This document shows, piece after piece, positions 54,398 to 62,308 of a stretch of DNA of 64,000 nucleotides. The position numbers and the translations under genes were made by a program. Numbering within the stretch: the stretch's first letter is position 1; every line of letters starts with the position of its first letter. The notes under the pieces were generated by a model. That model did no database searches. It had not been told where the DNA came from and worked only from the letters and a program-made list of their open reading frames with translations. This DNA is from Roseimaritima sediminicola (GTDB lineage Bacteria > Planctomycetota > Planctomycetia > Pirellulales > Pirellulaceae), in the NCBI RefSeq assembly GCF_009618275.1, contig NZ_WIAD01000005.1, positions 124,001 through 188,000 on the forward strand, written 5' to 3'.

Positions 54398-55279
54398 CTA
54401 CTGCGTCAACCGCTCGTAGGCTTCTCGATATTTGGCCTGGGTTTTGGCGATGATCTCCGCCGGCAGCGCCGGCGGCGGGCTGTTGCGGTCCCAGTCGCTG
54501 CGGCTGAGCCATTCGCGAACGAACTGTTTGTCGAACGAACGCTGGGCGTGGCCCGGTTCGTATTCGTCGGCGGCCCAGAATCGCGAGCTGTCGGGCGTCA
54601 GCACCTCGTCGACGAGAATTAATTCGCCGTCGACCAAGCCGAATTCGAACTTGGTGTCGGCGATGATCAGGCCGCGGCCGCGAGCGTGCTCGGCGGCCTG
54701 GCGGTAGATCTCCAGCGAAGCCGTCCGCAAGCGGCCGGCCAGGTCTTCGCCAATCTGCTGGGCCATCCACTCGTAACTGACGTTTTCGTCGTGCCCGTGT
54801 TCGGCTTTGGTGGCCGGCGTGAAGATCGGTTCGGGCAGAGCCTCGCACTGCCGCAATCCGGCCGGCAGCGAGACCCCGCACACGGCCCCGTTCTGCTGGT
54901 ATTCCTGCCAGCCGCTGCCTTCGAGGTAGCCGCGGACGACGCACTCAAACGGCACCACCTGGGCTTTGCGGACGACCATCGAGCGGCCGCGGAGCGGTTC
55001 GGCGTCGATGCCCTCCAGGCGGCCGAGCGGCAGATCAACGCTGACCAGATGATTGGGAAAGTCCAGCAGCGTGAACCAGAACCGGCTGAGGCGGGTCAGC
55101 AATTCGCCTTTGCCGGCGATCCCCACCGGCAGGATCCAGTCGAAAGCGCTGATCCGGTCGGTGCTGACGACCAGCAGTTCGTCGCCCAAATCGTACACGT
55201 CGCGAACCTTCCCGGTCCGCTTCGGCAGGGGCAGGTCGGTACTCAACAGGGCCCCGGCGGCATCGGTTTGAAAGTTCAT
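54398..55279 (-). CDS. purC: phosphoribosylaminoimidazole-succinocarboxamide synthase
   Basis: SAICAR synthetase of purine biosynthesis; cytoplasmic, 293 residues from ATG 55277-55279. The N-terminus ([20 protein letters not shown]), the motif [19 protein letters not shown], the ATP/aspartate-site region ADTKFEFG (in [18 protein letters not shown]), and [16 protein letters not shown] are all characteristic. The ORF continues 26 codons upstream without PurC sequence, so the shorter start is used. Size fits the longer form of bacterial and yeast PurC. No other purine gene is adjacent. Confidence 0.96.
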   Translation of the reverse strand: MNFQTDAAGALLSTDLPLPKRTGKVRDVYDLGDELLVVSTDRISAFDWILPVGIAGKGELLTRLSRFWFTLLDFPNHLVSVDLPLGRLEGIDAEPLRGRSMVVRKAQVVPFECVVRGYLEGSGWQEYQQNGAVCGVSLPAGLRQCEALPEPIFTPATKAEHGHDENVSYEWMAQQIGEDLAGRLRTASLEIYRQAAEHARGRGLIIADTKFEFGLVDGELILVDEVLTPDSSRFWAADEYEPGHAQRSFDKQFVREWLSRSDWDRNSPPPALPAEIIAKTQAKYREAYERLTQ

Positions 55280-55365
55280 AGGGATCGATTGGCAAGCGTA
55301 GAGAATCGAGCAAAGCATGTTGCTAGCGGATTTTAGTGCGGCGCGGTGGGGCGCCAATGCCGCCA

Positions 55366-55450
55366 GCGTCGCCTTTCGGCAGTGTTGCCTCCAGCTACTT
55401 TCGCGGAGCGAAAGGCGACCCTCCCGCTGCGCGGGAGGGTGTTGTCGCGG
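55366..55450. repeat. CTTTCGC and CCCTCCCGC palindromic repeats in the purC-TolC gap
   Basis: CTTTCGCGGAGCGAAAG at 55398-55414 is the same hairpin as in the 12065-12185 patch. It is directly followed by 55417-55450, identical over 34 bases to 29966-29999 (hairpin ACCCTCCCGC-TG-CGCGGGAGGGT plus GTTGTCGCGG). So two families abut here. The rest of the 55280-55675 gap has an AT-rich stretch (55485-55520) that may hold the TolC promoter, but no certain boxes. Confidence 0.85.
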
Positions 55451-55675
55451 GGTTTCACCGAAAGATTTATGCCGACGTGCTTAGTTTGCCGGAAAATAGT
55501 CTTTAATCGTCAAAGTTTACCGCGGCGGCGGTCGATACTTGCTTTCGGGCGGATGGACCAGGCTTGGCAACAGGCTGGGTCCATTCGATAGGGGGGCTTC
55601 CATTTCAATGGTCACAGGACTGCGCTGCGGCACTTCGCCGCTCGCGGAATCGGACACTGGCAAGGAAGCCTAAAG

Positions 55676-57982
55676 ATGAATCGTCGGCTGTTTCGCTACG
55701 CCGCTATTATCCAGCTCGCGTTGACGGTGATCACGTCGATCGGTTGCACACCAACGCAACCGTTCTTCCTGAATGAATCGCCGAACCTGCAGTATTATCT
55801 CGATACCGCTGCGGAGATCGAGTATCCGGACGTGCAGGTCGATTCGTTGGCCGAGACGACCGAGTCGCTGCCGCCGCTGACGATCGATAATCACGAATTC
55901 GAGTACTGGGACCTCTCGCTGGAGGACTGCGTCAGTATCGCCTTGCAGAACAGCAAGTTCTTCGTGACCACCGGCGGAACGGCCGAGCAACGCCAGAACG
56001 TGGCGGCTCAGTTCACCAGCGGCCAAGCGGCTCAGTTCGGTTCGGTCTACGACGTGGCGATCCAGCAGAGCACCACGCAGTCGGTGCCGCTGACGGTCGA
56101 CAGCCAGGGCAACCGCGTGCTGCCCCGCGGCGCACCTCGGGCCAACCAGGTGGGCGGCGTCGAGGACGCGTTGGCCGAGTTCGATGCCCAGGTCAGCGGG
56201 TTCTTCAACGTCGCCACGACCGACCGCGTCCGCAACGTCGGCCCGGGCAACGTCTTCAACCCCCAGCAATTCCAGGCTTTCGACAGCACGCAACAGCTGG
56301 CGATCAGCAAGCGGACGGCGACCGGTGGCGTGTTGACCCTGCGAGAGCAGGTGGTCTACGCTCGCAACAACGTGCAAACCAACGACGTCGGGCGTCAGGT
56401 GCCCAGCGATTACACGGCCGTGATCGAAGCCCAGTGGCAGCATCCGCTGATGCGAAACCGCGGGACCCTGATCAACCGTTTGCCGGTCGTCCTGGCCAGC
56501 TTGAACGAAGACAACACCCTGCACGATTTTGAGATCTCGGTCCGCAACCTGGTCCGCGACGTCGAGAACTCGTACTGGGATCTGTACGTCGCCTACCGCA
56601 ACGTGGAAACGGCCATGATCGGCCGCAACAGCGCCCAGGCCACGGCGGAATACGCCAAACAAAACCTTTCCGGTGGTAAAGGCACGACCCAGGACGTGGC
56701 GCAGGCCGCCGGCCAATACTTCCAGTTCCGCAGCCAGTTGGAATCGGCGTTGACCGGTTCGAACGTGCCGGGCCTCGATCGCTTGGGCGTCTACGGGGCG
56801 GAACGCGTGTTGCGCGAGAAGATGGGCTTGGCGCCGACCGACAGCCGCCTGATTCGGCCTGTCGACGAACCGTCGCTTGCCCGTATCAATTTCGACTGGG
56901 AACAGGCTGTCTGTGAGATGCTGGCCCTCAGCCCCGAGCTGCGACGCTCGCGCACGGAAGTCAAAAAGTCCGAACTGGAATTGATCGGTGCCAAGAACCG
57001 GTTGTTGCCCGAGTTGAACTTTTCGCTGCTGTACCGCTGGGTCGGTGTGGGCGACACGCTGGGACCTTCCAGCGGCAGCGACATCCCGGCTCCCAACGCC
57101 GGTTCGTCGGCTCTGGCGGAGTTGACCGGCGGCGATTACCAGGAGATCGGAGCTCGGCTCGAATACACCCCCGCAGCGATCGGCAAGCGACGTCCGCTGG
57201 CCGACGTGCGGAACAAGCAATTGGTGCTGGCTCGCAACCGCGACTACGTGCGGGAACAGGAACGCCTGCTGGTCAGCCAGTTGAGCGACGCGTTCGGCAA
57301 GCAGCGAACGCACTACCACCTGATCCAGACCACGGCCCAGCAGTTGGCCGCCTACGACCGCGAAGTCGAAGCGCGTCTGGCCCTGTACCGCAACGGTCTG
57401 AGCCCGGTGAACGAAGTGCTGCAGAGCCAGCTGCGTCGTGCTCAGGCCCAGATCAGCTACTACCAGGCTCTGGCGGAATACAACAAATCGCTGAACTACA
57501 TCCACTACCTGAAAGGCACGCTGCTGCTGGAGTGCGGGATCGAGCTGGAAGAAGGCCCCTGGCCGAAGAAGGCTTACTGGGACGCGATCGAGCGGGCTCG
57601 GGAACGAACCGCGGGCAAGAAGATCCGCTACGGCGTCACCCGTCCGAACGTCGTCCGCCGCGGTCCGGTCCACCCGGTGGCTCCGGCCCCCGCCGGCGAC
57701 GCCCAACTGCTCGCCCCCGGCGGAGCGGTCATCCTGGAAGCCGACGACAGCGGCTATGAGGTGATCGAACCCACGCAGGACAACGGGATCGAGATCGTGC
57801 CGCCGGGCGAATCGATTCTGGAGGACGCTCCGGTGGGTTCGGGAGCCGCTCCGCAGGGTTCGGGAGCTGCTCCGCAGGGTTCGCCGGCTCCGGCCGACGG
57901 GGCCGCCTGGCAGGAGCAGGCCGCCCAGGAGATCGCCCCGGTGGTGCACCGCACGCCGCTGCCGGCACGGGGCGGAAAGTAA
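55676..57982 (+). CDS. TolC-type outer-membrane protein (paralogue 1)
   Basis: 768-residue outer-membrane efflux-type lipoprotein. The signal IIQLALTVITSIGC has a lipobox Cys near residue 24. OEP features: WDLSLEDCVSIALQNSKFFV, VRDVENSYWDLYVAYRNVE, GLAPTDSRLIRPVDEP and the second repeat QLRRAQAQISYYQALAEYN. AAGGAAG precedes the ATG. The C-terminal 150 residues are a proline/glycine/alanine-rich extension with exact duplications (GSGAAPQ twice). The gene at 59910 is clearly related over its full core, so this is a local duplication with a third gene in between. No adaptor or pump genes are seen. Confidence 0.87.
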   Translation: MNRRLFRYAAIIQLALTVITSIGCTPTQPFFLNESPNLQYYLDTAAEIEYPDVQVDSLAETTESLPPLTIDNHEFEYWDLSLEDCVSIALQNSKFFVTTGGTAEQRQNVAAQFTSGQAAQFGSVYDVAIQQSTTQSVPLTVDSQGNRVLPRGAPRANQVGGVEDALAEFDAQVSGFFNVATTDRVRNVGPGNVFNPQQFQAFDSTQQLAISKRTATGGVLTLREQVVYARNNVQTNDVGRQVPSDYTAVIEAQWQHPLMRNRGTLINRLPVVLASLNEDNTLHDFEISVRNLVRDVENSYWDLYVAYRNVETAMIGRNSAQATAEYAKQNLSGGKGTTQDVAQAAGQYFQFRSQLESALTGSNVPGLDRLGVYGAERVLREKMGLAPTDSRLIRPVDEPSLARINFDWEQAVCEMLALSPELRRSRTEVKKSELELIGAKNRLLPELNFSLLYRWVGVGDTLGPSSGSDIPAPNAGSSALAELTGGDYQEIGARLEYTPAAIGKRRPLADVRNKQLVLARNRDYVREQERLLVSQLSDAFGKQRTHYHLIQTTAQQLAAYDREVEARLALYRNGLSPVNEVLQSQLRRAQAQISYYQALAEYNKSLNYIHYLKGTLLLECGIELEEGPWPKKAYWDAIERARERTAGKKIRYGVTRPNVVRRGPVHPVAPAPAGDAQLLAPGGAVILEADDSGYEVIEPTQDNGIEIVPPGESILEDAPVGSGAAPQGSGAAPQGSPAPADGAAWQEQAAQEIAPVVHRTPLPARGGK

Positions 57983-58084
57983 CCAACGGCTCGCCGGCGG
58001 CGGACTTGATGTTGCTCCGGCCGCCGCGGCTGGGCTACCTTCCACCCCGGCTTTGTTCCTTCGGTCTTTCCTTCCGGCACATCC

Positions 58085-59752
58085 ATGGCAGCTTACCGGC
58101 GACCCCAACTCGCAGAGCGCCGCCGGCGCGTGATCTACGCCCACGGTTTGGACCAGCGACGCGGCCCCTCCAAGGCCGCCGTGGCGGCACGTCGTCAAGC
58201 GCGGCGGCCTCACGCCGCCTACGGAGCTCGGGTGCATCGCCGCTTGCGGGCTCGCTGGTTTGCCCTGGTGCCGGTCCGCCGCCGCAGTTTGTCGGCGGCC
58301 ATCGTTGCCGTCGCCTGCCTGGCCGCGCTGTTGACGCTGGGCCACTGGGCGGCCACGTCCTGGGCTCCGTTGGCCTACAAGTCCGAACTTGCCCGGCCGC
58401 TGCTGCTGGGACGCCCGGATAGTTTTGGCTCGTGGCTGGCCCTGTTGCTGTTGACCACGGCCAGCGTGGCCGCGTTCTTGATCTATCAACTGCGGCGCTA
58501 TCGCAGCGACGACTACCAGGGACACTATCGCATCTGGCGGCCGGTGATCCTGGTCCTGGCCGTAGCCGGTTTGGACGTCCTCGTGGGATTGGTCGACTGG
58601 GGCGGTGCGCTGCTGGACAGGTGTTTGGGCGAGCGTCAGGTGCTGGCCGGGGATGACTGGTTGCGGTTGCTGTTGACCGTCGGCGGGGCCGCTCTGGGAT
58701 TGCGTTTGACGGCGGAGATCTGGCGTTCACGCGTGGCTACGGTCGCGCTGGCCATCGCCGCGATGATGTTGGCCTATCCGGCCCTGGTGCATTGGCGTTT
58801 TGTTTCCGCCGCGACGCCGGCAACCGTCCTGTGGCTGGCCGCCGCGCCGCTGTGGGCCTATGCGGCGATTTGGGTCGCGATGGTCGCCTACCTGCGCCTG
58901 TTGTATCGCGACGTCCGTCAGATCGATGCCAACGACCGCCTGGCCGATCGCCTCCGCGAATGGAAGATCGTGCAGTGGTTCGACCGCACGCGACGCGCCG
59001 AGCTGCGGCTGGTCGAAGAAGACGCTCGGCCGGAAGATGCCGAAGCGGAGCACGCTGAGTCCGATAACGCGGAGCCAGATGATGAGGACACGGAACCGGG
59101 ACGCCTGCGACGCTGGGTCCGCTGGCCTAAAGCGTTGTCGCGGCGTCAACCGGCGGGCAACGAAGACGGCGCGGACGAAGGCGACGCGTACGGAGACGAT
59201 CAGGGCATCGAGGTAGAGCAGGACGTCGATGCGGAGCAGGACGTCGAGTCCGATGCGGACACCGAGGAAGACGACACCGAGGAAGCGCCGCGCGAAAAAC
59301 GTCGCTTGGGTTTCAAACTGAAATGGTTTGGCAAGCGGCGCTCGCGGTCCGAGCCGGCCGGAGAAACCGAATCCGAGCCGCCGGAGGACGACGAAGCGGC
59401 CGAGCCGGAGTCCGCAGAGCAGGGCGGGGCGGAAGATGAGGAAGAGGTCGAGCCCAAGCGGCCGCGTCGCTGGTTCGGTTTGCGGGCTGCCAGGGGGCCG
59501 TCCGAGCCGGCGGATGCCAGTGCGGATGATTCCGCCAGCAATACGGACCACGAGGAGTCAGCCGCAGCGGCGGACGCTACGGACGGTTCGCAGAAAGTGG
59601 CTGGCAACGAAGAGGCCGGCAGCAACCAGGGCTCTGGCGACGATGAGGATGCCGAGCCGCTGGATCCCGAATCGATCGACTGGTCCTCGATGAACAAAGC
59701 CGAACGACGGCGGATGCGCCGCGAACTGAAACGCCGCGGCAAAGCGGCCTAG
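58085..59752 (+). CDS. membrane protein with acidic tail and tryptophan-containing basic patches
   Basis: Unknown 555-residue protein. A very basic N-terminus (residues 1-80) leads to about five membrane helices (for example LSAAIVAVACLAALLTLGHW, LALLLLTTASVAAFLIYQL, VATVALAIAAMMLAYPALV). The C-terminal 270 residues are acidic low complexity interrupted by three similar basic patches with tryptophan: GRLRRWVRWPKALSRR, GFKLKWFGKRRSR and RPRRWFGLRAARG. It ends in MNKAERRRMRRELKRRGKAA. Sandwiched between two TolC-like paralogues on the same strand, it may be part of the same envelope unit. No known family recognised. Confidence 0.7.
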   Translation: MAAYRRPQLAERRRRVIYAHGLDQRRGPSKAAVAARRQARRPHAAYGARVHRRLRARWFALVPVRRRSLSAAIVAVACLAALLTLGHWAATSWAPLAYKSELARPLLLGRPDSFGSWLALLLLTTASVAAFLIYQLRRYRSDDYQGHYRIWRPVILVLAVAGLDVLVGLVDWGGALLDRCLGERQVLAGDDWLRLLLTVGGAALGLRLTAEIWRSRVATVALAIAAMMLAYPALVHWRFVSAATPATVLWLAAAPLWAYAAIWVAMVAYLRLLYRDVRQIDANDRLADRLREWKIVQWFDRTRRAELRLVEEDARPEDAEAEHAESDNAEPDDEDTEPGRLRRWVRWPKALSRRQPAGNEDGADEGDAYGDDQGIEVEQDVDAEQDVESDADTEEDDTEEAPREKRRLGFKLKWFGKRRSRSEPAGETESEPPEDDEAAEPESAEQGGAEDEEEVEPKRPRRWFGLRAARGPSEPADASADDSASNTDHEESAAAADATDGSQKVAGNEEAGSNQGSGDDEDAEPLDPESIDWSSMNKAERRRMRRELKRRGKAA

Positions 59753-59909
59753 ACTCGCGCCCCCAGTGGCACAGGCTTTGTAATCGTTACAGCTTCGCCG
59801 ACGGTGCGGTTTGCGTTGACTTTGACGGCTCTTTGGAATGTTTGGCAGCGAACGTTGATTCCAGTTGCTCTCGGTCCACCGCCGATACGGTCTGTACGGT
59901 TCGTAGCGT

Positions 59910-62207
59910 GTGGGCTGCGCACCGTATTCGCTCTCCCTCAGCAAGAGATGGCCTGCGGTGTCGAAGCTACGAACAGAATCATGGTGTCGCTACCTCATGC
60001 TCGTGACGGTGCTGGTCCACAGCGGATGCAGCCTCGCCCAGCGGATTCCGCCGGGGCCGCACGACACGACCACGTCCTATCATGATCGGGTGGGGCTGCA
60101 GATCGAGTACCCGCAGGTTTCCGCCTGCACCGAGAACTCGCCGCCCGAAGCGACGGGAGCCACCGAGCCACTGGCTTTTGAGGACCCGTCGGAGCTGCCG
60201 GCTTGGGACCTGACGTTGGAGGAGGCCGTTCGCTTGGCCGTCGGCAACAGCCCGGCGCTGCGGACCCTGGGCGGGGCCGTGGTGACGTCGCCTCAGGCGA
60301 CCACGACGGTCTACGACCCGGCGCTCGCCCACGCCAATCCCCAGCTGGGCGTCGAAGCCGCGTTGTCGGCCTTCGACGCGCAGTACAGCGGCCAGTTGTA
60401 CTGGACCAAGGTGGACCAACCGACCAACGTCCAGCGTGGCGGGCTGGGGGCGGCCTTCAATCCGGTGGCCCTGCAGGAAACCAACGCCGTTTTCACCAAC
60501 GAATTGGCCAAGCAGACCGCGCAGGGTGCCGGTTTCGCGCTGCGGCACGTGGTCAACTACAACCGCACCAACCGCCCGTTTCGGCAGTTTCCCAGCGACT
60601 TCATCGGGTTTGTCGAAGCCGAATGGCGCCAGCCGCTGATGCAGGGTGCCGGGACGTACTACAACCAGATCGCCGGGCCCAACGCTCCGATCGGCCAGTA
60701 CAACGGGGTGCTGATCGCCCGCATCAACGAAGACGTCTCGCTGGCCGATTTCGAAGCCGCGGTGATCACGTTGGTGGCCGATGTCGAGCAGGCTTACTGG
60801 GAACTGTACGAGGGCTACCGGTTGCTCGAAGCGAACCTGCGTGGTCGCGAAGCGGCCCTGCAGACGTTCCAGTTCCAGGAGACGCGTTTGGAAGCGGGGA
60901 TCGCTAGCCCGGATGAAGAAGCCCAGGCACGATCGCAATTCTTCCAGTTCCATGCTCAGGTTCAGAACACCCTGGCCGGACCGTCGGGACTGTATGCCGC
61001 GGAACAGCGCCTGCGGTACCTGCTCGGTTTGCCCGCGACCGACGGTCGCTTGATCAAGCCCGTCTCCCGCCCCGCGACCGCCGAAGTCGTATTCGACTGG
61101 AACAGTGCGCTCAACCAAGCGCTCTCGCGCCGCGTCGAAATCCGGCGTCAGAAGTGGAACATCAAACGGCGCGAGCTGGAGTTGGTGGCGTCGCGTCTGA
61201 ATCGTCGCCCCCGCTTGGACTTCCTCGGTCAATACCGCTGGCGCGGCTTGGGCGATCACCTGATCGGTGACAACGATGGCCAGCCGCTGGATAACCTGTA
61301 CGGTTCGATCACCGGCGGGGACTATCAGGAATGGCAAGCCGGGTTGGAGCTGAGTTTCCCGGTCGGCTTGCGAGCGGCCAGCAATGCGGTGGCCCATGCG
61401 AGATTGAATGTGGCCCGCGAACGGGCCCTGCTGAACGAGACCGAACTGCGGGTCAGTCATGATCTGTCCGCGGCGGCTCGCGAACTGCAACGGGCTCATA
61501 CGCTGCTGGAAACCAACTACCACCGCTATCAAGCCGACCTGCGGCAAATGGAAGTCTTGCTGCAGCGGTACGTCCAGGAACTGGACAATATTAATTTCTA
61601 CCTGCAAGCCCAACGCCAGGTGCTGCAGAGCGAGTCGGACTTCTACCGCGCAATCACCGCCTATAACTTGGCAATCCGCGAACTGCATCGTCAGAAGGGC
61701 ACGCTGTTGGCCTACAACCACGTGGCGCTGAATGAAGGACCGTGGGCTGCCGGAGCGATGAACGACGCCTACCAACGCGGCCGCTTCTTCAAGGCTCGCC
61801 AGAATCCTGGTGCGGTCGAGATGACGCCGCCGGTCAGCGCCGGACCGTTCGACCCGTCCCAGCCCGCCCCGCAGACGGCTGCCCTGGATGCGGTGCCCGA
61901 GTTTATCCTCGACCAGCGTCCGGTGGTTACGGCCGGCCCGGCTCGATTGCCCGAGGTGGAGTCGGAGGTGCAAACCAGCCGTCCGGCGGCCAACCCCGCG
62001 GCGGCCAACCCCGCGGCGGCGGTCGATCAGGGGCCGGTCACCTTTGCTCCGTCCCCGATGTTGAACTCGGCCGTGGGCCATCGCCCGGGTGCCGACCCGG
62101 CCGCCACGGTGCAGCCACCGCCGGCGGCCCTGCCACCGGCGGCCGCCGGTGATGGCGAGGCGGAATCGTCGGTCAGTCTCAAGCGGTTGCTCGAGCGGTA
62201 TCGTTGA
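59910..62207 (+). CDS. TolC-type outer-membrane protein (paralogue 2)
   Basis: 765-residue outer-membrane efflux-type protein related to the one at 55676. Shared core phrases include WDLTLEEAVRLAVGNSPALR, DFEAAVITLVADVEQAYWELY, LLGLPATDGRLIKPVSRP, FDWNSALNQALSRRVEIRRQK and ITGGDYQEWQAGLE. The lipobox is VLVHSGC, about residue 40, after a rather long n-region; a later start such as ATG 59982 or 59997 would give a shorter signal and is possible. The end is again a proline/alanine-rich extension with a small duplication (ANPAAANPAA). Located just after the unknown membrane protein (157-base gap with a shortened repeat near 59766). Function of the channel is not determined. Confidence 0.87.
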   Translation: MGCAPYSLSLSKRWPAVSKLRTESWCRYLMLVTVLVHSGCSLAQRIPPGPHDTTTSYHDRVGLQIEYPQVSACTENSPPEATGATEPLAFEDPSELPAWDLTLEEAVRLAVGNSPALRTLGGAVVTSPQATTTVYDPALAHANPQLGVEAALSAFDAQYSGQLYWTKVDQPTNVQRGGLGAAFNPVALQETNAVFTNELAKQTAQGAGFALRHVVNYNRTNRPFRQFPSDFIGFVEAEWRQPLMQGAGTYYNQIAGPNAPIGQYNGVLIARINEDVSLADFEAAVITLVADVEQAYWELYEGYRLLEANLRGREAALQTFQFQETRLEAGIASPDEEAQARSQFFQFHAQVQNTLAGPSGLYAAEQRLRYLLGLPATDGRLIKPVSRPATAEVVFDWNSALNQALSRRVEIRRQKWNIKRRELELVASRLNRRPRLDFLGQYRWRGLGDHLIGDNDGQPLDNLYGSITGGDYQEWQAGLELSFPVGLRAASNAVAHARLNVARERALLNETELRVSHDLSAAARELQRAHTLLETNYHRYQADLRQMEVLLQRYVQELDNINFYLQAQRQVLQSESDFYRAITAYNLAIRELHRQKGTLLAYNHVALNEGPWAAGAMNDAYQRGRFFKARQNPGAVEMTPPVSAGPFDPSQPAPQTAALDAVPEFILDQRPVVTAGPARLPEVESEVQTSRPAANPAAANPAAAVDQGPVTFAPSPMLNSAVGHRPGADPAATVQPPPAALPPAAAGDGEAESSVSLKRLLERYR

Positions 62208-62308
62208 TCTCGAACAGTTCTGGATAATTTCGTTGCCTCGGCCGCAGGCGTGACCTAAGTTTCCGCATCAGGAATCAATGTCGACGCCTCTACGCTAGCC
62301 GGCCTGGA

